Shown one piece after another: positions 1-8,215 of a DNA stretch of 16,009 nt (its first letter is position 1; each line of letters begins with the position of its first letter). Origin of the DNA: an uncultured Spirochaetia bacterium (GTDB lineage Bacteria > Spirochaetota > UBA4802 > JAGODF01); assembly GCA_937967705.1 (NCBI GenBank), contig CALCJG010000473.1, forward strand, positions 1 to 16,009, in the 5' to 3' direction. Position numbers and translations under genes: made by a program. The notes beneath the pieces are model-generated. The model searched no databases. It was not told the DNA's origin and worked only from the letters and a program-made list of their open reading frames with translations.

Positions 1-2
1 TC

Positions 3-278
3 CGCGCCTGGTTTGAGGCCCAGGAATACTGGCGCGATCATCCTGATAAAGCCCGGACGATTATCGCCAGGGTTACGGGGTTGAAGGAGGAGGAGGTCTC
101 CTCCTCCGGCTGCCGGATCTTTTACCGGGCGGACAATCTCCGAACCTTTCGCAAGGGCTCGTCCTATGATTCTGTCTATTTTACGGCCAGGAAACAGGTG
201 GAATTTTTCATCAGCGTGGGGGATGCCACCACAGCTCCGGACATCGAAAGGATTCTCATGCCGGGCTTTTTGCAATAG
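3..278 (+). CDS. C-terminal end of an ABC-type periplasmic substrate-binding protein (SsuA/NMT1-like), 5' truncated
   Basis: The frame is open from base 3 and ends at a TAG at 276-278, giving 91 residues with no start inside the window that explains the upstream part. An internal ATG at 81 would cut a continuous conserved stretch, so I treat the gene as running off the left edge. The pattern is that of the last helices of nitrate/sulfonate/taurine-type (NMT1/THI5-like) binding proteins: an AWFEAQEYWRDHPDKA segment (a helix of the kind AWFEAxxYxxxHPxxA), then a TGLKEEEV turn, a Y-x-S-V-Y-x-T-A-x-x-x-x-E-F helix, and a short C-terminal strand-like tail ending in PGFLQ. In this family the protein binds a small ligand in the periplasm. 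Here the kinase gene begins only about 10 bases downstream, so co-transcription is very likely and the protein may feed the kinase rather than a transporter. The ligand cannot be told. Confidence 0.7.
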   Translation, partial: RAWFEAQEYWRDHPDKARTIIARVTGLKEEEVSSSGCRIFYRADNLRTFRKGSSYDSVYFTARKQVEFFISVGDATTAPDIERILMPGFLQ

Positions 279-287
279 GTGTATGCC

Positions 288-2963
288 ATGCCTCCTCTTC
301 TCCTTCGGTCCAAGCTGATAGTTGCTTTCCTGGCGGTTACCATGATCACCCTGGTGATGAGTGCCGTGCTGAACCTGCGCATGGCCTACGACGGGCTGAT
401 CGGGACGGCAAAGACGGCATTGCGGGGGGCGGCGGTACAGACGGCGGACGCCGTGGATTCCTTCATGCTGGACAATCTCAACACCATCCGAACCCAGTCG
501 CTGGACCCGACCATCATCGAATACCTCGAGACGTCGCCGGATATAAGAAGGGGAAGCGCCCTGGAGGCCCGGGTGATCCGCGTCCTTAATTCCTTCCAGA
601 GGAGGGACCATGTCAACATCTCCTCCTATGCGGTCTTCGGCCGGCGGGGAGAGCGGTTGCTGGATACTCATCCCTCATCGGATATGGATGTCTTCGAAAA
701 AGCCCTCTTCGATGAGTCCGTAAAGACGGGTCTGCCGGTACTCTCCCCCCTTGTTCTTTCCAAAGCCAGCGGGATGCCCTCACTCTGCTTCAGCAGCCCG
801 GTTCGTGACGCCCGGGGGAACATCATAGGGAGCATCCGGATACGCTACAACGCCAATGCCGTGCAGAAGCTGGTCTTCGAGAAGGAGGGTCTCCTGGGAC
901 CGGGGTCCGTGGCCGTCATCGTGGACAAAGACGCCGTCAGGGTAGCGGACAGTCATGACCGGAACATGATCTACAAGCCTCCCCGCGACCTCTCCCGGGA
1001 CAGAGCACAGCAGCGCTCCGCCGAAGGAAAGTATTCCCTTACTCCAGGGAAAGGGGAAACCCTTCCGGAATTATATGACGGCCTGAGGGAAGATCCCGGG
1101 CAGCCCTTCTTTACGGCGCGGCTCTATCCCGGGTCCGATGAGGACATGCTCTGCGCCGTGGTTCCTATGAAGTCGCGCCCCTGGAGGGTCATCTTTGCCC
1201 AGCCCTACAGCCGTTTCCTTTCCACCTGGCGCAATCAGGTGCTTCTGACTGTTCTCCTGTTTTTCTGTGTTGGCGGGATCGCCATGGTGGCCGCTTTTTT
1301 CCTGGCCAGGAACATCGCCCGCCCGGTGGGAGAACTCACCGCACTGGCGCGGCGCGTGGCTCATGGGGATCTGGAGCAGCGCATAACGTCGAATTCCGAG
1401 GACGAGATCGGTGAGCTGGGAAGGTCTTTTAACCGGATGACGGAAAATCTCCAGGCATCCCGCCGGGATCTGATGGCCTACACGGGGCGCCTGGAAACCC
1501 TTTATGACGCCATCCCTGACGCCGTCTTCGTCCATGATCCCGACGGCAGGATCGTCGACGCCAACCGCAAGGGGGTGGAGATCTTCGGTTATACGCGGGA
1601 GGATATACTTTCACTGTCCATCTCCGATTTAAGCCGTGAGGAATATACCCAGGATATGGCGCTGGGCCGGGTGATCAGGGCTTACGAGCAGGGGTATGAT
1701 GATTTCGAGTGGGTGGGAAAAAGGAAGGACGGCAGCGAGTTTCCCATGCAGGTGCGCCTGCGTAAACTCTCCCTCGGTGGCAGGGAGAATGTCATCGCCG
1801 TGGTTACCGACATATCGGAGCGCAAGGACCTGGAGCGACAGCTGCTCCATGCACAGAAGATGGAGGCCGTGGGAACCCTCGCCGGGGGGATCGCTCATGA
1901 TTTCAACAACCTGCTCTCGGTCATCCTGGGCTACACCTCCCTGATGCTGATGGACAGCGGCAGCGATGATCCTCACTATGAATATCTCAAAATGATCGAG
2001 GAGCGGGTAGAGAGCGGCGTGGGCCTCACGCGGCAGCTTCTCGGTTTTGCCCGGGGCGGCAAGTACGAGGTGAAGGTGCTCGACCTGAATGACCTGGTCA
2101 GAAGGACCGCCGCCACCTTCGGACGGACGAGGAAAGAGGTGAGCATTCACGAAGATCTCGATGCGGAACTCCGAGCTGTCGAAGCGGACCCGAGCCAGAT
2201 GGAGCAGATGCTGGTAAACCTCTACCTCAACGCCTGGCAGGCGATGCCCGGAGGGGGGGATATGCGTCTTGCATCCCGCAATGTCGTGCTCGATGCCGAT
2301 TCCGCCGACGCTTATGGCGTTCCCGAGGGGCGGTATGTGGAGCTGGCAATCGCTGATTCCGGTCTGGGGATGGATGAGGAGACGCGGCTTCGCATTTTTG
2401 AGCCGTTTTTTACCACCAGGGAGATGGGCCACGGGACCGGTCTGGGTCTCGCTTCGGTATACGGCATCGTCAAGAATCATGGTGGTCACATCAAGGTCTA
2501 CAGCGAGAAGGGAGAGGGTACCGCGTTCCACATCTATCTCCCTGCTACCGATAAAGGTCTGGAAAGGGTGTTTTCCCCATCGATGGAGGTGAAGCGGGGT
2601 TCCGAGTGCATACTGCTGGTGGACGACGAACCCATGGTCCTTCAGGCAAGCCGGCGCATGCTGGAGAGCCTGGGGTACCGGGTATACGCACTGCCGGGCG
2701 GTGCCGAGGCGCTTGAACTCTACCGGGAGAAATGGCGGGAGATCGATCTCGTGATCCTGGATATGATCATGCCGGGGATGAGCGGAGGGGAGACCTTCGA
2801 TGCCCTGAAAGCCGTCAATCCCGATGTCCTTGCCGTTCTCGCCAGCGGTTACAGCCTCAATGAGGCGGCCCGGCAGATCCTGGAGCAGGGATGCCGCGGT
2901 TTTCTCCAGAAGCCCTTTGATGTCAGCGGGCTTTCCCGGAAACTGAGGTCCCTCCTGGATTGA
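288..2963 (+). CDS. Hybrid sensor histidine kinase (Cache-like sensor, HAMP, PAS, HisKA, HATPase, receiver)
   Basis: Inner-membrane hybrid kinase of about 891 residues. In order: TM1 at about residues 7-30; a periplasmic region of about 285 residues resembling a double Cache sensor; TM2 at about 316-340; HAMP at about 337-395; PAS at about 402-520, ending in the typical TDISERK linker; HisKA with H-box [11 protein letters not shown] (phospho-acceptor His537); HATPase_c with N-box Asn648, a DSGLGM box (Asp690), an EPFFTT lid motif and GTGLGL; and a C-terminal receiver with the acidic pair Asp779/Asp780, phospho-acceptor Asp825 in [10 protein letters not shown], and Lys875. All key residues are present, so it should autophosphorylate and pass phosphate to its own receiver. 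No DNA-binding output domain is attached and no partner regulator lies in the window. Start: an in-frame GTG at 279 directly follows the upstream stop, but the ATG at 288 has an AGGTG at 277-281 at proper spacing, so I prefer 288. The near-abutting binding-protein gene suggests joint function. Confidence 0.93.
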   Translation: MPPLLLRSKLIVAFLAVTMITLVMSAVLNLRMAYDGLIGTAKTALRGAAVQTADAVDSFMLDNLNTIRTQSLDPTIIEYLETSPDIRRGSALEARVIRVLNSFQRRDHVNISSYAVFGRRGERLLDTHPSSDMDVFEKALFDESVKTGLPVLSPLVLSKASGMPSLCFSSPVRDARGNIIGSIRIRYNANAVQKLVFEKEGLLGPGSVAVIVDKDAVRVADSHDRNMIYKPPRDLSRDRAQQRSAEGKYSLTPGKGETLPELYDGLREDPGQPFFTARLYPGSDEDMLCAVVPMKSRPWRVIFAQPYSRFLSTWRNQVLLTVLLFFCVGGIAMVAAFFLARNIARPVGELTALARRVAHGDLEQRITSNSEDEIGELGRSFNRMTENLQASRRDLMAYTGRLETLYDAIPDAVFVHDPDGRIVDANRKGVEIFGYTREDILSLSISDLSREEYTQDMALGRVIRAYEQGYDDFEWVGKRKDGSEFPMQVRLRKLSLGGRENVIAVVTDISERKDLERQLLHAQKMEAVGTLAGGIAHDFNNLLSVILGYTSLMLMDSGSDDPHYEYLKMIEERVESGVGLTRQLLGFARGGKYEVKVLDLNDLVRRTAATFGRTRKEVSIHEDLDAELRAVEADPSQMEQMLVNLYLNAWQAMPGGGDMRLASRNVVLDADSADAYGVPEGRYVELAIADSGLGMDEETRLRIFEPFFTTREMGHGTGLGLASVYGIVKNHGGHIKVYSEKGEGTAFHIYLPATDKGLERVFSPSMEVKRGSECILLVDDEPMVLQASRRMLESLGYRVYALPGGAEALELYREKWREIDLVILDMIMPGMSGGETFDALKAVNPDVLAVLASGYSLNEAARQILEQGCRGFLQKPFDVSGLSRKLRSLLD

Positions 2964-3118
2964 GGGCGGTTTCCGCTTCCGGACATCACCCTCCCATAAT
3001 GAGAAAGAGGGGAACGGTGACTTGAGGGCGTCAGGGGGGAAGAAAGGGGGATTGACGTTCTGTTGAATGGGATTCAGACTCAGTAAAGAGGTTAAAATTC
3101 TCTGTCAGGAGAACCAGT

Positions 3119-3598
3119 ATGAAAAAAGCCGCTTTCTTGATCGCAGTTTTTTGTGCCGGGGTATTGTCAATCTGTTATTTCAGCGGGAATGCCGGGGCAG
3201 GGGATGCCGACGGTCTTAAGGTCAATAAATTGAAGGGCGCCCGGCAGTGGAAGGCGTTGCAGGAGTATATGCTCAGGCAAAAGACCTTCTCGGCCATGCC
3301 CTCCTTCTCCTGGGATTTTCTTTCCCCTTCAAAATGCCTGTTCCGCAGCGGCGAACTTCCCGAAGGCCGGGCGGCTTCCTGGAGGATCGATGCGGGGAAA
3401 GGTTTTATCGAGATCCCCGGCAATTACTTTCAGGAAAAGTGGGTCATGGAGAAATACCGGAGCTTCCGAATCGTCTGCCGGAAGGAAGGCGGCTGTTTTA
3501 TAGCCCTCAGCAAGGCGAAGAGGTTTAAGGCGCCGAAATGCTATGAGCTGGAAAACCCTGAATGCGGCGCGGACCATCTATTCATTCTGTTTAAATGA
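3119..3598 (+). CDS. Small secreted protein of unknown function
   Basis: I do not recognise this 159-residue protein. It opens with a clear Sec signal peptide: MKKAAF, a hydrophobic core to about residue 20, then small residues. The best cleavage point is after Ala27 (AGA before GD). A cysteine at position 19 sits in LSIC, which is a poor lipobox because of Ile at -1, so I favour a soluble periplasmic or exported product over a lipoprotein. The mature part of about 130 residues holds five cysteines, in KCLF, VCRKEGGC and KCYELENPEC, which could form disulfides, and is rich in Lys and aromatic residues. A strong Shine-Dalgarno (AGGAG at 3107-3111, seven bases before the ATG) supports the start. 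It lies 155 bases behind the kinase on the same strand and ends about 64 bases from the convergent transporter gene. No family assignment is offered. Confidence 0.75.
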   Translation: MKKAAFLIAVFCAGVLSICYFSGNAGAGDADGLKVNKLKGARQWKALQEYMLRQKTFSAMPSFSWDFLSPSKCLFRSGELPEGRAASWRIDAGKGFIEIPGNYFQEKWVMEKYRSFRIVCRKEGGCFIALSKAKRFKAPKCYELENPECGADHLFILFK

Positions 3599-3662
3599 TC
3601 TGCTGAAGTTATATCCTTACGGCATTTTTTTGTTGCGGCAATCCCGTTTGAGGAGGGCGCGG

Positions 3663-4937
3663 TCAGTCTTCCTTTTTCGTCAGGCGCTTTCCTATCCTGT
3701 GACCCTTTGAGGCGTAATAGTGGATGTAGAGATAGCAGGGCACCAATATCCAGTAGGCCTGCTGATTGCCGTACCGGTCTGCCAGGTACCCGTAGACCAG
3801 GGGGAGAAGGGCGCCCCCCAGTATGCCCATGATGAGGAGCGCCGAGGCGGTCTTGGTGTAGCGGCCGAGGCCCTCGATGGCCAGGGGCCAGATGGCGGGC
3901 CACATGATGGAATTGGCAAAGCCCAGAAGGGCGATGAAGAGCACCGAGGTAAACCCGCCGGTGAAGACCGCCAGGAGGGAGAAGACCAGTCCCAGGAGGG
4001 AGAAGTACTGCAGGGCCCTCTCCTGCCGCAGAAAGCGGGGGATGGCTGCGATACCGGCGATGTATCCCACCACCATGGCCCCCAGGGTGATGGAGGAGAA
4101 GAACTTGGCCTGCGAGAGTTCGAAGCCGAGCCATCGGCCGTAGAGGATCTGCGTGTCCAAGGCGATCACCTCCGCCCCGACGTAGAGGAAGATGGCCAGG
4201 ACGCCGAGCAGGAGATAGGGAAACTGGAAGACGGATTGTCTCTCTTCGCCACCGGCCTCATCCCCCCGCCCCTCCTCGGCCTCCGGAAGGGGCGAGAAGC
4301 GTATGGCCAGCGCCAGAGCCAGGAGCACCAGGGCCATGATGGCGTAGGGCAGTATCACGCGGGAGGCCAGGGCCGCGAGCTCGGCTTCCCGGGCCGCGGC
4401 GCTCAGGGTGGACAGCCGGGCGGCAATCCCGTCGATATCTCTCAGCACAACGAAGCCCAGTACCAGGGGGCTGATGATCCCCGCCACCTTGTTGCATATT
4501 CCCATGATGCTGATCCGCCGGGCGGCGCTCTCGAGGGGGCCCACGATGGTCACGTAGGGATTCGAGGCCGTCTGGAGGACGGCGAGCCCGGTTCCCTGAA
4601 TGAAGAGTCCCGCGAGGAAGAGGCCGAAGTTTCGGGTCATCGCTGCGGGGATGAAGACAAGGGCGCCCAGGGCCATCACCAGGAGGCCCAGGGACATGCC
4701 GTTTTTGAAGCCCACCCTTCGGAGTATGAGGGAGGAGGGAAGGGCCATGAAGAAATAGGATATGTAGAAGGCGAAGGCCACCAGGTTGGCCTGCAGGTTG
4801 CTCGTCAGGCCGCAGGATATCTTCAGATAGGGTATGAGCGTTGCGTTGAGCCAGGTGACGAACCCGAAGATGAAAAACAGCGCGCCGATGATGGTGACCG
4901 ACATCAGATACTCCTTCCTCGCCAGCCCGTTTGCCAT
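3663..4937 (-). CDS. MFS sugar transporter, FucP/GluP (fucose-glucose/galactose:H+ symporter) family
   Basis: A 424-residue, strongly hydrophobic protein with 12 predictable membrane helices and one polar central loop (about residues 225-243, Glu/Gly-rich), the standard MFS layout. Family marks are the N-terminal FFIFGFVTWLNATLIPYLK block, ASNPYVTIVGP in the fourth to fifth helix region, and the MGICNKVAGI segment, all characteristic of the FHS group that includes FucP and GluP. Members import fucose, glucose, galactose or related sugars with protons; the exact sugar cannot be read here. Start choice: the ATG at 4937 gives the polar leader ending in RKEYL that this family usually has, but its upstream is a poor ribosome site. 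A second ATG at 4904 (residue 12) has an excellent AAGGAG six bases ahead and is a real alternative. It stands alone, convergent with the small secreted protein and divergent from the 5193 lipoprotein. No sugar kinase or regulator is next to it. Confidence 0.9.
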   Translation of the reverse strand: MANGLARKEYLMSVTIIGALFFIFGFVTWLNATLIPYLKISCGLTSNLQANLVAFAFYISYFFMALPSSLILRRVGFKNGMSLGLLVMALGALVFIPAAMTRNFGLFLAGLFIQGTGLAVLQTASNPYVTIVGPLESAARRISIMGICNKVAGIISPLVLGFVVLRDIDGIAARLSTLSAAAREAELAALASRVILPYAIMALVLLALALAIRFSPLPEAEEGRGDEAGGEERQSVFQFPYLLLGVLAIFLYVGAEVIALDTQILYGRWLGFELSQAKFFSSITLGAMVVGYIAGIAAIPRFLRQERALQYFSLLGLVFSLLAVFTGGFTSVLFIALLGFANSIMWPAIWPLAIEGLGRYTKTASALLIMGILGGALLPLVYGYLADRYGNQQAYWILVPCYLYIHYYASKGHRIGKRLTKKED

Positions 4938-5097
4938 GTCCTATTCCCCCCGTTGTGATGAGGCCCGGTACAGTTCACAGCGGCCTGTCCGGAACCTTCC
5001 TGCAGATCGCCCCAAGAGTAAAGGGGTGATGATTTTTTACAATAAATTATTCGCATCCCCCGGGAGGATTTTTTCCCGGAGGGGCTTTCTTCGGGGG

Positions 5098-5126
5098 TTG
5101 ACAGGAAAGGGAAAATACGCCATGAT
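5098..5126 (+). promoter_or_regulatory. Sigma70-type promoter for the 5193 lipoprotein
   Basis: A perfect -35 TTGACA (5098-5103), a 17-base spacer and a -10-like CATGAT (5121-5126; four of six consensus bases) sit about 70 bases before the start codon. The consensus -35 and optimal spacing make this convincing by eye. A GC-rich hairpin (CCGGGA at 5060-5065 with TCCCGG at 5074-5079) lies just upstream and could be an operator or chance. Confidence 0.55.
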
Positions 5127-5192
5127 AGCCCTCCCTCCCGGTTTCCGTCCTCTCGTGAAGCCGGGGAGATCATCTCATGCGAGGAGCCTTTT

Positions 5193-6152
5193 ATGAATAC
5201 GTTACTGCCCGGTCTGCTTATACTTTTCTCCATCGCTCTTTCCAGCTGCTCCCATTTGCCCCTGGGCGGGGATAGATGGGCCGGTGATGTATACCGGGGG
5301 GAGGCGGAAGGACGCTGCCTGGTTCAGGACGGTCCTGAGGAAGAGGCCCGCAGGAAGGCGGTAACCGACGCACTCCGGAAAATACTGAGGAAAGCCGAGT
5401 CGGCGGACGGAGGGAAGGGTGAAGGCATACCCGAAGAGGTCCGGGTCCATCCGGGGTATCTGATGGTCAGGGACTGGAAACTCCTTAAGGGGGAGAGCCG
5501 GCGGGTGAACACCCCCCGGGGTTCTGCGACGGAATACCTGGCCAGGGTTTCCGCGGAGGTCATCCCCCTGACAGTTCATCTGCAAAAGGAAAGCGGGGTG
5601 GATCTGAAAACCGGTCCCCGTATTTACATACTGGTCCTGGAAGAGCCGGGCAAGGGCAAACCCGGGAAGCCCGGTTTTTCCTTTACGGAACTGGCGCTGA
5701 CAGAAGAGCTCCTCTCCATCGGCTTCCCTGTCATGGAACCCCTCGCCTGTGCCGGGTCCCTGATGAAAAACAACAGGGAGGCGATGCGGGACCTCAGGGT
5801 AGATCTGATCCGCACCCGGCTCGGGGCTCTCTGTAAACCGGTCCCCGGGGGTGTGCTGATCCTCGGTTCGACCGGGATCAGGGATCTCTCCCCCGTCATG
5901 GCGAGCTATGCGTCGAACATGCATTCGGTATCCGCCGTCGTCAGGTTGAAGGCCGTCGACATGACAACCGGCCGCATCCTGGCGGCCGCCATCGTCAACG
6001 CCCCCGGTGCCCACATCGACAGCGCAGCGGCGTCCAAAATTGCCGTTACGCGCTGTATCAAAAAGATGATAGGGGGCGCGGATCCTTACGAAAAGTCATT
6101 CTATCCCGGTTCTTTCCTGAAGCTGCTTCTGAAGGGCTATCGGAAGGAATGA
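5193..6152 (+). CDS. Lipoprotein with FlgT/LPP20-like N-terminal domain
   Basis: A 319-residue lipoprotein. The signal peptide ends in a lipobox (LSSC) with the lipidated cysteine at residue 19. The AGGAG at 5182-5186, six bases before the ATG, fixes the start. After a short linker, residues about 33-130 show the pattern of LPP20/FlgT-N domains: a strand in which AEGRC precedes a long amphipathic helix (EEEARRKAVTDALRKILRKA), then a VRDWKLLKGE strand and a strand ending YLARVSAEVIPL. From about residue 139 (GPRIYILVLEE) a second alpha/beta domain begins that recalls the middle domain of FlgT or the CsgG/LpoB fold, with a VVRLKAVDMTTGRILAA hairpin near residue 255. Proteins with this build act at the periplasmic face of the outer membrane, for example FlgT around the flagellar basal body. 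Flagellar function is only a suggestion because no flagellar gene is in the window. The transporter upstream is divergent; the beta-barrel gene follows on the same strand after 315 bases. Confidence 0.78.
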   Translation: MNTLLPGLLILFSIALSSCSHLPLGGDRWAGDVYRGEAEGRCLVQDGPEEEARRKAVTDALRKILRKAESADGGKGEGIPEEVRVHPGYLMVRDWKLLKGESRRVNTPRGSATEYLARVSAEVIPLTVHLQKESGVDLKTGPRIYILVLEEPGKGKPGKPGFSFTELALTEELLSIGFPVMEPLACAGSLMKNNREAMRDLRVDLIRTRLGALCKPVPGGVLILGSTGIRDLSPVMASYASNMHSVSAVVRLKAVDMTTGRILAAAIVNAPGAHIDSAAASKIAVTRCIKKMIGGADPYEKSFYPGSFLKLLLKGYRKE

Positions 6153-6467
6153 GGCAGTAACAATTGCGTTTTCCACATTAAATAGAGGCTCTGTCCTTTC
6201 TAATATCCCTGCGTTCAGGGCGATATCTAATCTCCGTGGTTGAACGCATCGATCGCATGGTACGCGCTGCTTGTCCTGCCAGTATTGCCGAAATTCAGGT
6301 TGATACAAAAAATATGATTAGTAATTTATGAATATAAAAAATATTGACAATTGTGCTTTTTTATTGTGTATGGTTAAAGTTGCAAAACGATTGGGGATGC
6401 CGGCAGGGGGTGTTGTCCTCGTGATGTCCCTGGTATTATAAAAAAATATTGATATTGGAGGAAATCT
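6153..6467. other. 315-base non-coding leader, AT-rich in its second half
   Basis: No convincing gene. The first half holds an imperfectly placed inverted repeat (TGCGTTCA at 6210-6217, TGAACGCA at 6241-6248, 23-base loop). The second half, about 6300-6370, is very AT-rich compared with everything around it and contains the promoter described separately. A short minus-strand reading frame here overlaps the end of the lipoprotein gene, has no ribosome site and resembles nothing I know. Confidence 0.5.
6344..6374 (+). promoter_or_regulatory. Probable promoter for the first beta-barrel gene, with AT-rich upstream element
   Basis: A perfect TTGACA (6344-6349) is followed after 19 bases by TATGGT (6369-6374, four of six consensus bases). 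It is preceded by some 40 bases of nearly pure A/T, as in UP elements. The long spacer lowers confidence in the exact -10. A transcript from here would carry a leader of roughly 85-90 bases ending in a strong ribosome site, GGAGGA (6457-6462). Confidence 0.45.
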
Positions 6468-7349
6468 ATGAAAAAGATCTTATGCTCATGGTTCATGCTG
6501 CTGTTGCTGTTCGCCGTGTCGCCGTTATATGCCATGGATTATATACTGGGTGTGAAGGGCGGGTATTTTTTCTGGGAACCGTCCCTGAAAAAATCGGAAA
6601 TCAACGGTTTCTCCCAGATGGACAAGGGGAGCGGCGCCCTCTACGGTCCCGTCTTCAGTGTGATCTTCACGCCGGAAATATCCCTTTCTCTGTCCGGCCT
6701 CATGGGGGAACAGGGCACCAGCTGGCAGACCTCCCGGGAGCTCAACAGCCAGGGTAAATACGTCAGCGGTGATTTCAGTTTTAATTCCAAGCGCTATGAC
6801 CTGGACGGCGCCCTGAGTTACCGACTGGGGGAGAGCTTCAAGGTTTTTGCCGGGTATAAGTACATGTACCTCAAGTCCAGGATGCAGTATACGGAATTCC
6901 GCGTGGACAGCAATGGCAAGCTGGAGGAGGTTAATATTGATGACGGTGAATTCAAGCAGCCCTCTCACGGGCCTGCCCTGGGGCTGGGAATTTCCATCCC
7001 CCTGAGCAAGGGCTATTTCTTTGCGGTCAATCTCTCGGGTCTTTACATGAAAGGGAAACTGGAAATCCAGAATAAAGAGTACGGAGGTTATGAAAGTTCC
7101 AATTTTACGACTCCCAAGGTTTCTGACAAGGATCGAAATCTTAAGTTCGACACGGAGATCTGGGGGGGCAATCTGGAGCCCAGTGTGGGAGTCAATATGG
7201 GCGAGGGTATGCCCATCGTAACCCTGGGGGTCCGTTATCAGTGGCTTCGAATCAAGTACAAGAGCAATACCACCCAGGATGCCCTTCCTTCAAAGGCCAT
7301 GAATGACAAGGTTTACGGCGTCTTCGTAGGGGTGATGTATCAGATTTGA
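6468..7349 (+). CDS. Outer-membrane beta-barrel-like protein, paralogue of 13619-14473
   Basis: A 293-residue exported protein. The signal peptide runs to LYA at residue 22, and GGAGGA five bases before the ATG is a strong ribosome site. The mature chain alternates polar and hydrophobic/aromatic residues through most of its length with Gly- and Tyr-rich strands, such as LGVKGGYFFW at the N-terminus, KRYDLDGALSYRL and FAGYKYMYL in the middle, HGPALGLGISIPL after a hydrophilic loop, and a final VYGVFVGVMYQI strand. That is the look of a small monomeric outer-membrane barrel of roughly 8-12 strands. The same motifs in the same order occur in the protein at 13619, so the two are paralogues. Substrate or role is unknown. 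It has its own promoter and a hairpin just after the stop, so it is probably monocistronic. Confidence 0.8.
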   Translation: MKKILCSWFMLLLLFAVSPLYAMDYILGVKGGYFFWEPSLKKSEINGFSQMDKGSGALYGPVFSVIFTPEISLSLSGLMGEQGTSWQTSRELNSQGKYVSGDFSFNSKRYDLDGALSYRLGESFKVFAGYKYMYLKSRMQYTEFRVDSNGKLEEVNIDDGEFKQPSHGPALGLGISIPLSKGYFFAVNLSGLYMKGKLEIQNKEYGGYESSNFTTPKVSDKDRNLKFDTEIWGGNLEPSVGVNMGEGMPIVTLGVRYQWLRIKYKSNTTQDALPSKAMNDKVYGVFVGVMYQI

Positions 7350-7382
7350 CGGGTTATAGTAATTCTAGATTTCAATTCAGAA

Positions 7383-7414
7383 GGAGGCCATGGGCATATG
7401 AGTCCATGGCTTCT
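7383..7414 (+). terminator. Stem-loop, probable terminator of the beta-barrel gene
   Basis: GCCATGG and CCATGGC form a perfect 7-bp stem around a 10-base loop. The helix extends outward by four more pairs, two of them G-U, to about 11 bp. It starts about 34 bases after the stop codon. The bases after it are pyrimidine-rich (TTCTCTTCC) rather than a clean T-run, so it is a moderate candidate for intrinsic termination. Confidence 0.45.
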
Positions 7415-7549
7415 CTTCCTCCCTGGCAGGTCGACACGGAAGGAACTGTAGATGCTGTTGTCCCTGGATGATAGGTTCCTCTGAAAAACGATCCCTTCTC
7501 TAAACACCGCCGTGCAATCCGTTAAAGTAAAGATCGGCAGTCAAGACCC

Positions 7550-7930
7550 TCATCCCGAAGCCCGCATCAGCCTCAGCCCGTTGCGGAGGCAGAGCAGTCC
7601 CAGGAGGATGACCGGCAGGACGGAGACGATCCCCACCTCGACGGCCCGCATGGCGTCCCGGGACGTGAAGACGTATAGGGAAAAGAGCGGCATCTCCAGG
7701 AGGGCCGTTATGAGGGCAATCCGGCCGAGGAGGCGGGTCCGGGGATTATACTCCCGTTTCCGCAGCTTCGATCCGGTCAGGATCAGCAGGATGATCAGGG
7801 TCAGGGACAGGAAGATCCCCAGGGGCCAGATGATCACCAGGTAGACGAGACCGCTCATGTCGCTGGCATGCAGGGGAAGCGGCAGTAGAACGGCGGGCAG
7901 TATGAAACAAAACCTCAGAAATAATTTCAT
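7550..7930 (-). CDS. Small membrane protein of unknown function
   Basis: A 126-residue protein on the minus strand that I cannot assign. The start at 7930 is set by GGGAGGT four bases ahead of the ATG and by the typical signal-like beginning MKLFLRF followed by a hydrophobic run to LHA at about residue 22; an upstream in-frame ATG at 8005 lacks these features and falls inside the promoter. After that come three hydrophobic helices: about residues 27-51 (GLVYLVIIWPLG onwards), a middle one around ITALLEMPLFSLYVF, and a C-terminal one around VSVLPVILLGLLCL. Basic stretches (KLRKREYNPRTR, LRNGLRLMR) mark the cytoplasmic sides. It is flanked by plus-strand genes on both sides and has its own promoter, so it forms a single-gene unit. 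Confidence 0.7.
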   Translation of the reverse strand: MKLFLRFCFILPAVLLPLPLHASDMSGLVYLVIIWPLGIFLSLTLIILLILTGSKLRKREYNPRTRLLGRIALITALLEMPLFSLYVFTSRDAMRAVEVGIVSVLPVILLGLLCLRNGLRLMRASG

Positions 7931-7980
7931 GGCGACCTCCCGGCATGACGTGAATATAAGTATCCTGGCTGTAAACGGGT

Positions 7981-8010
7981 ATTGTAGCCTGCCGGGCAGG
8001 GGCAATTCAA
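7981..8010 (-). promoter_or_regulatory. Promoter for the small membrane protein
   Basis: Read on the minus strand: TTGAAT (8010-8005), an 18-base spacer, then TACAAT (7986-7981). Four or more of six bases match consensus in each box (TACAAT matches five). Transcription would start near 7974, giving a leader of about 45 bases before the ATG at 7930. A GC-rich inverted repeat (CCTGCC/GGCAGG, 7989-8000) lies in the spacer and could be an operator. Confidence 0.55.
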
Positions 8011-8215
8011 GGAGTTTTTTCCCGCCTTAGCATCAATCCCAATCAGGATCGTGGTCCCCGTCCAGCAAAACCCGTTCTTCCGGGAAGCCTTTTCCGGACA
8101 AGGGTAAAAGGCACGGATGGGACCGCCAACCCCATTTATGAATTGATTTTATTCCGGGGCATGATAGCCTGTGCGGAACTTGCCGTGCAATATTTTCTCT
8201 GTAGGGAGGCGGAAT

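Noticed and set aside
1629..2531. A 300-codon frame opposite the kinase core
   Set aside because: Complement of the conserved HisKA/HATPase region, with no motif of its own.
3052..3098. TTGACG followed by TAAAAT as a promoter for the small secreted protein
   Set aside because: The boxes are 35 bases apart, and no acceptable -10 lies at 16-19 bases from TTGACG.
3720..4958. A 412-codon open frame on the plus strand opposite the sugar transporter
   Set aside because: Its translation is Gly/Glu/Gln/His-rich without hydrophobic core or motifs, and it mirrors the clearly real transporter in full. Long antisense frames are common in GC-rich DNA.
6096..6308. A 70-codon minus-strand frame at the end of the FlgT-like gene
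   Set aside because: It overlaps coding sequence, has no ribosome site and shows no recognisable domain.
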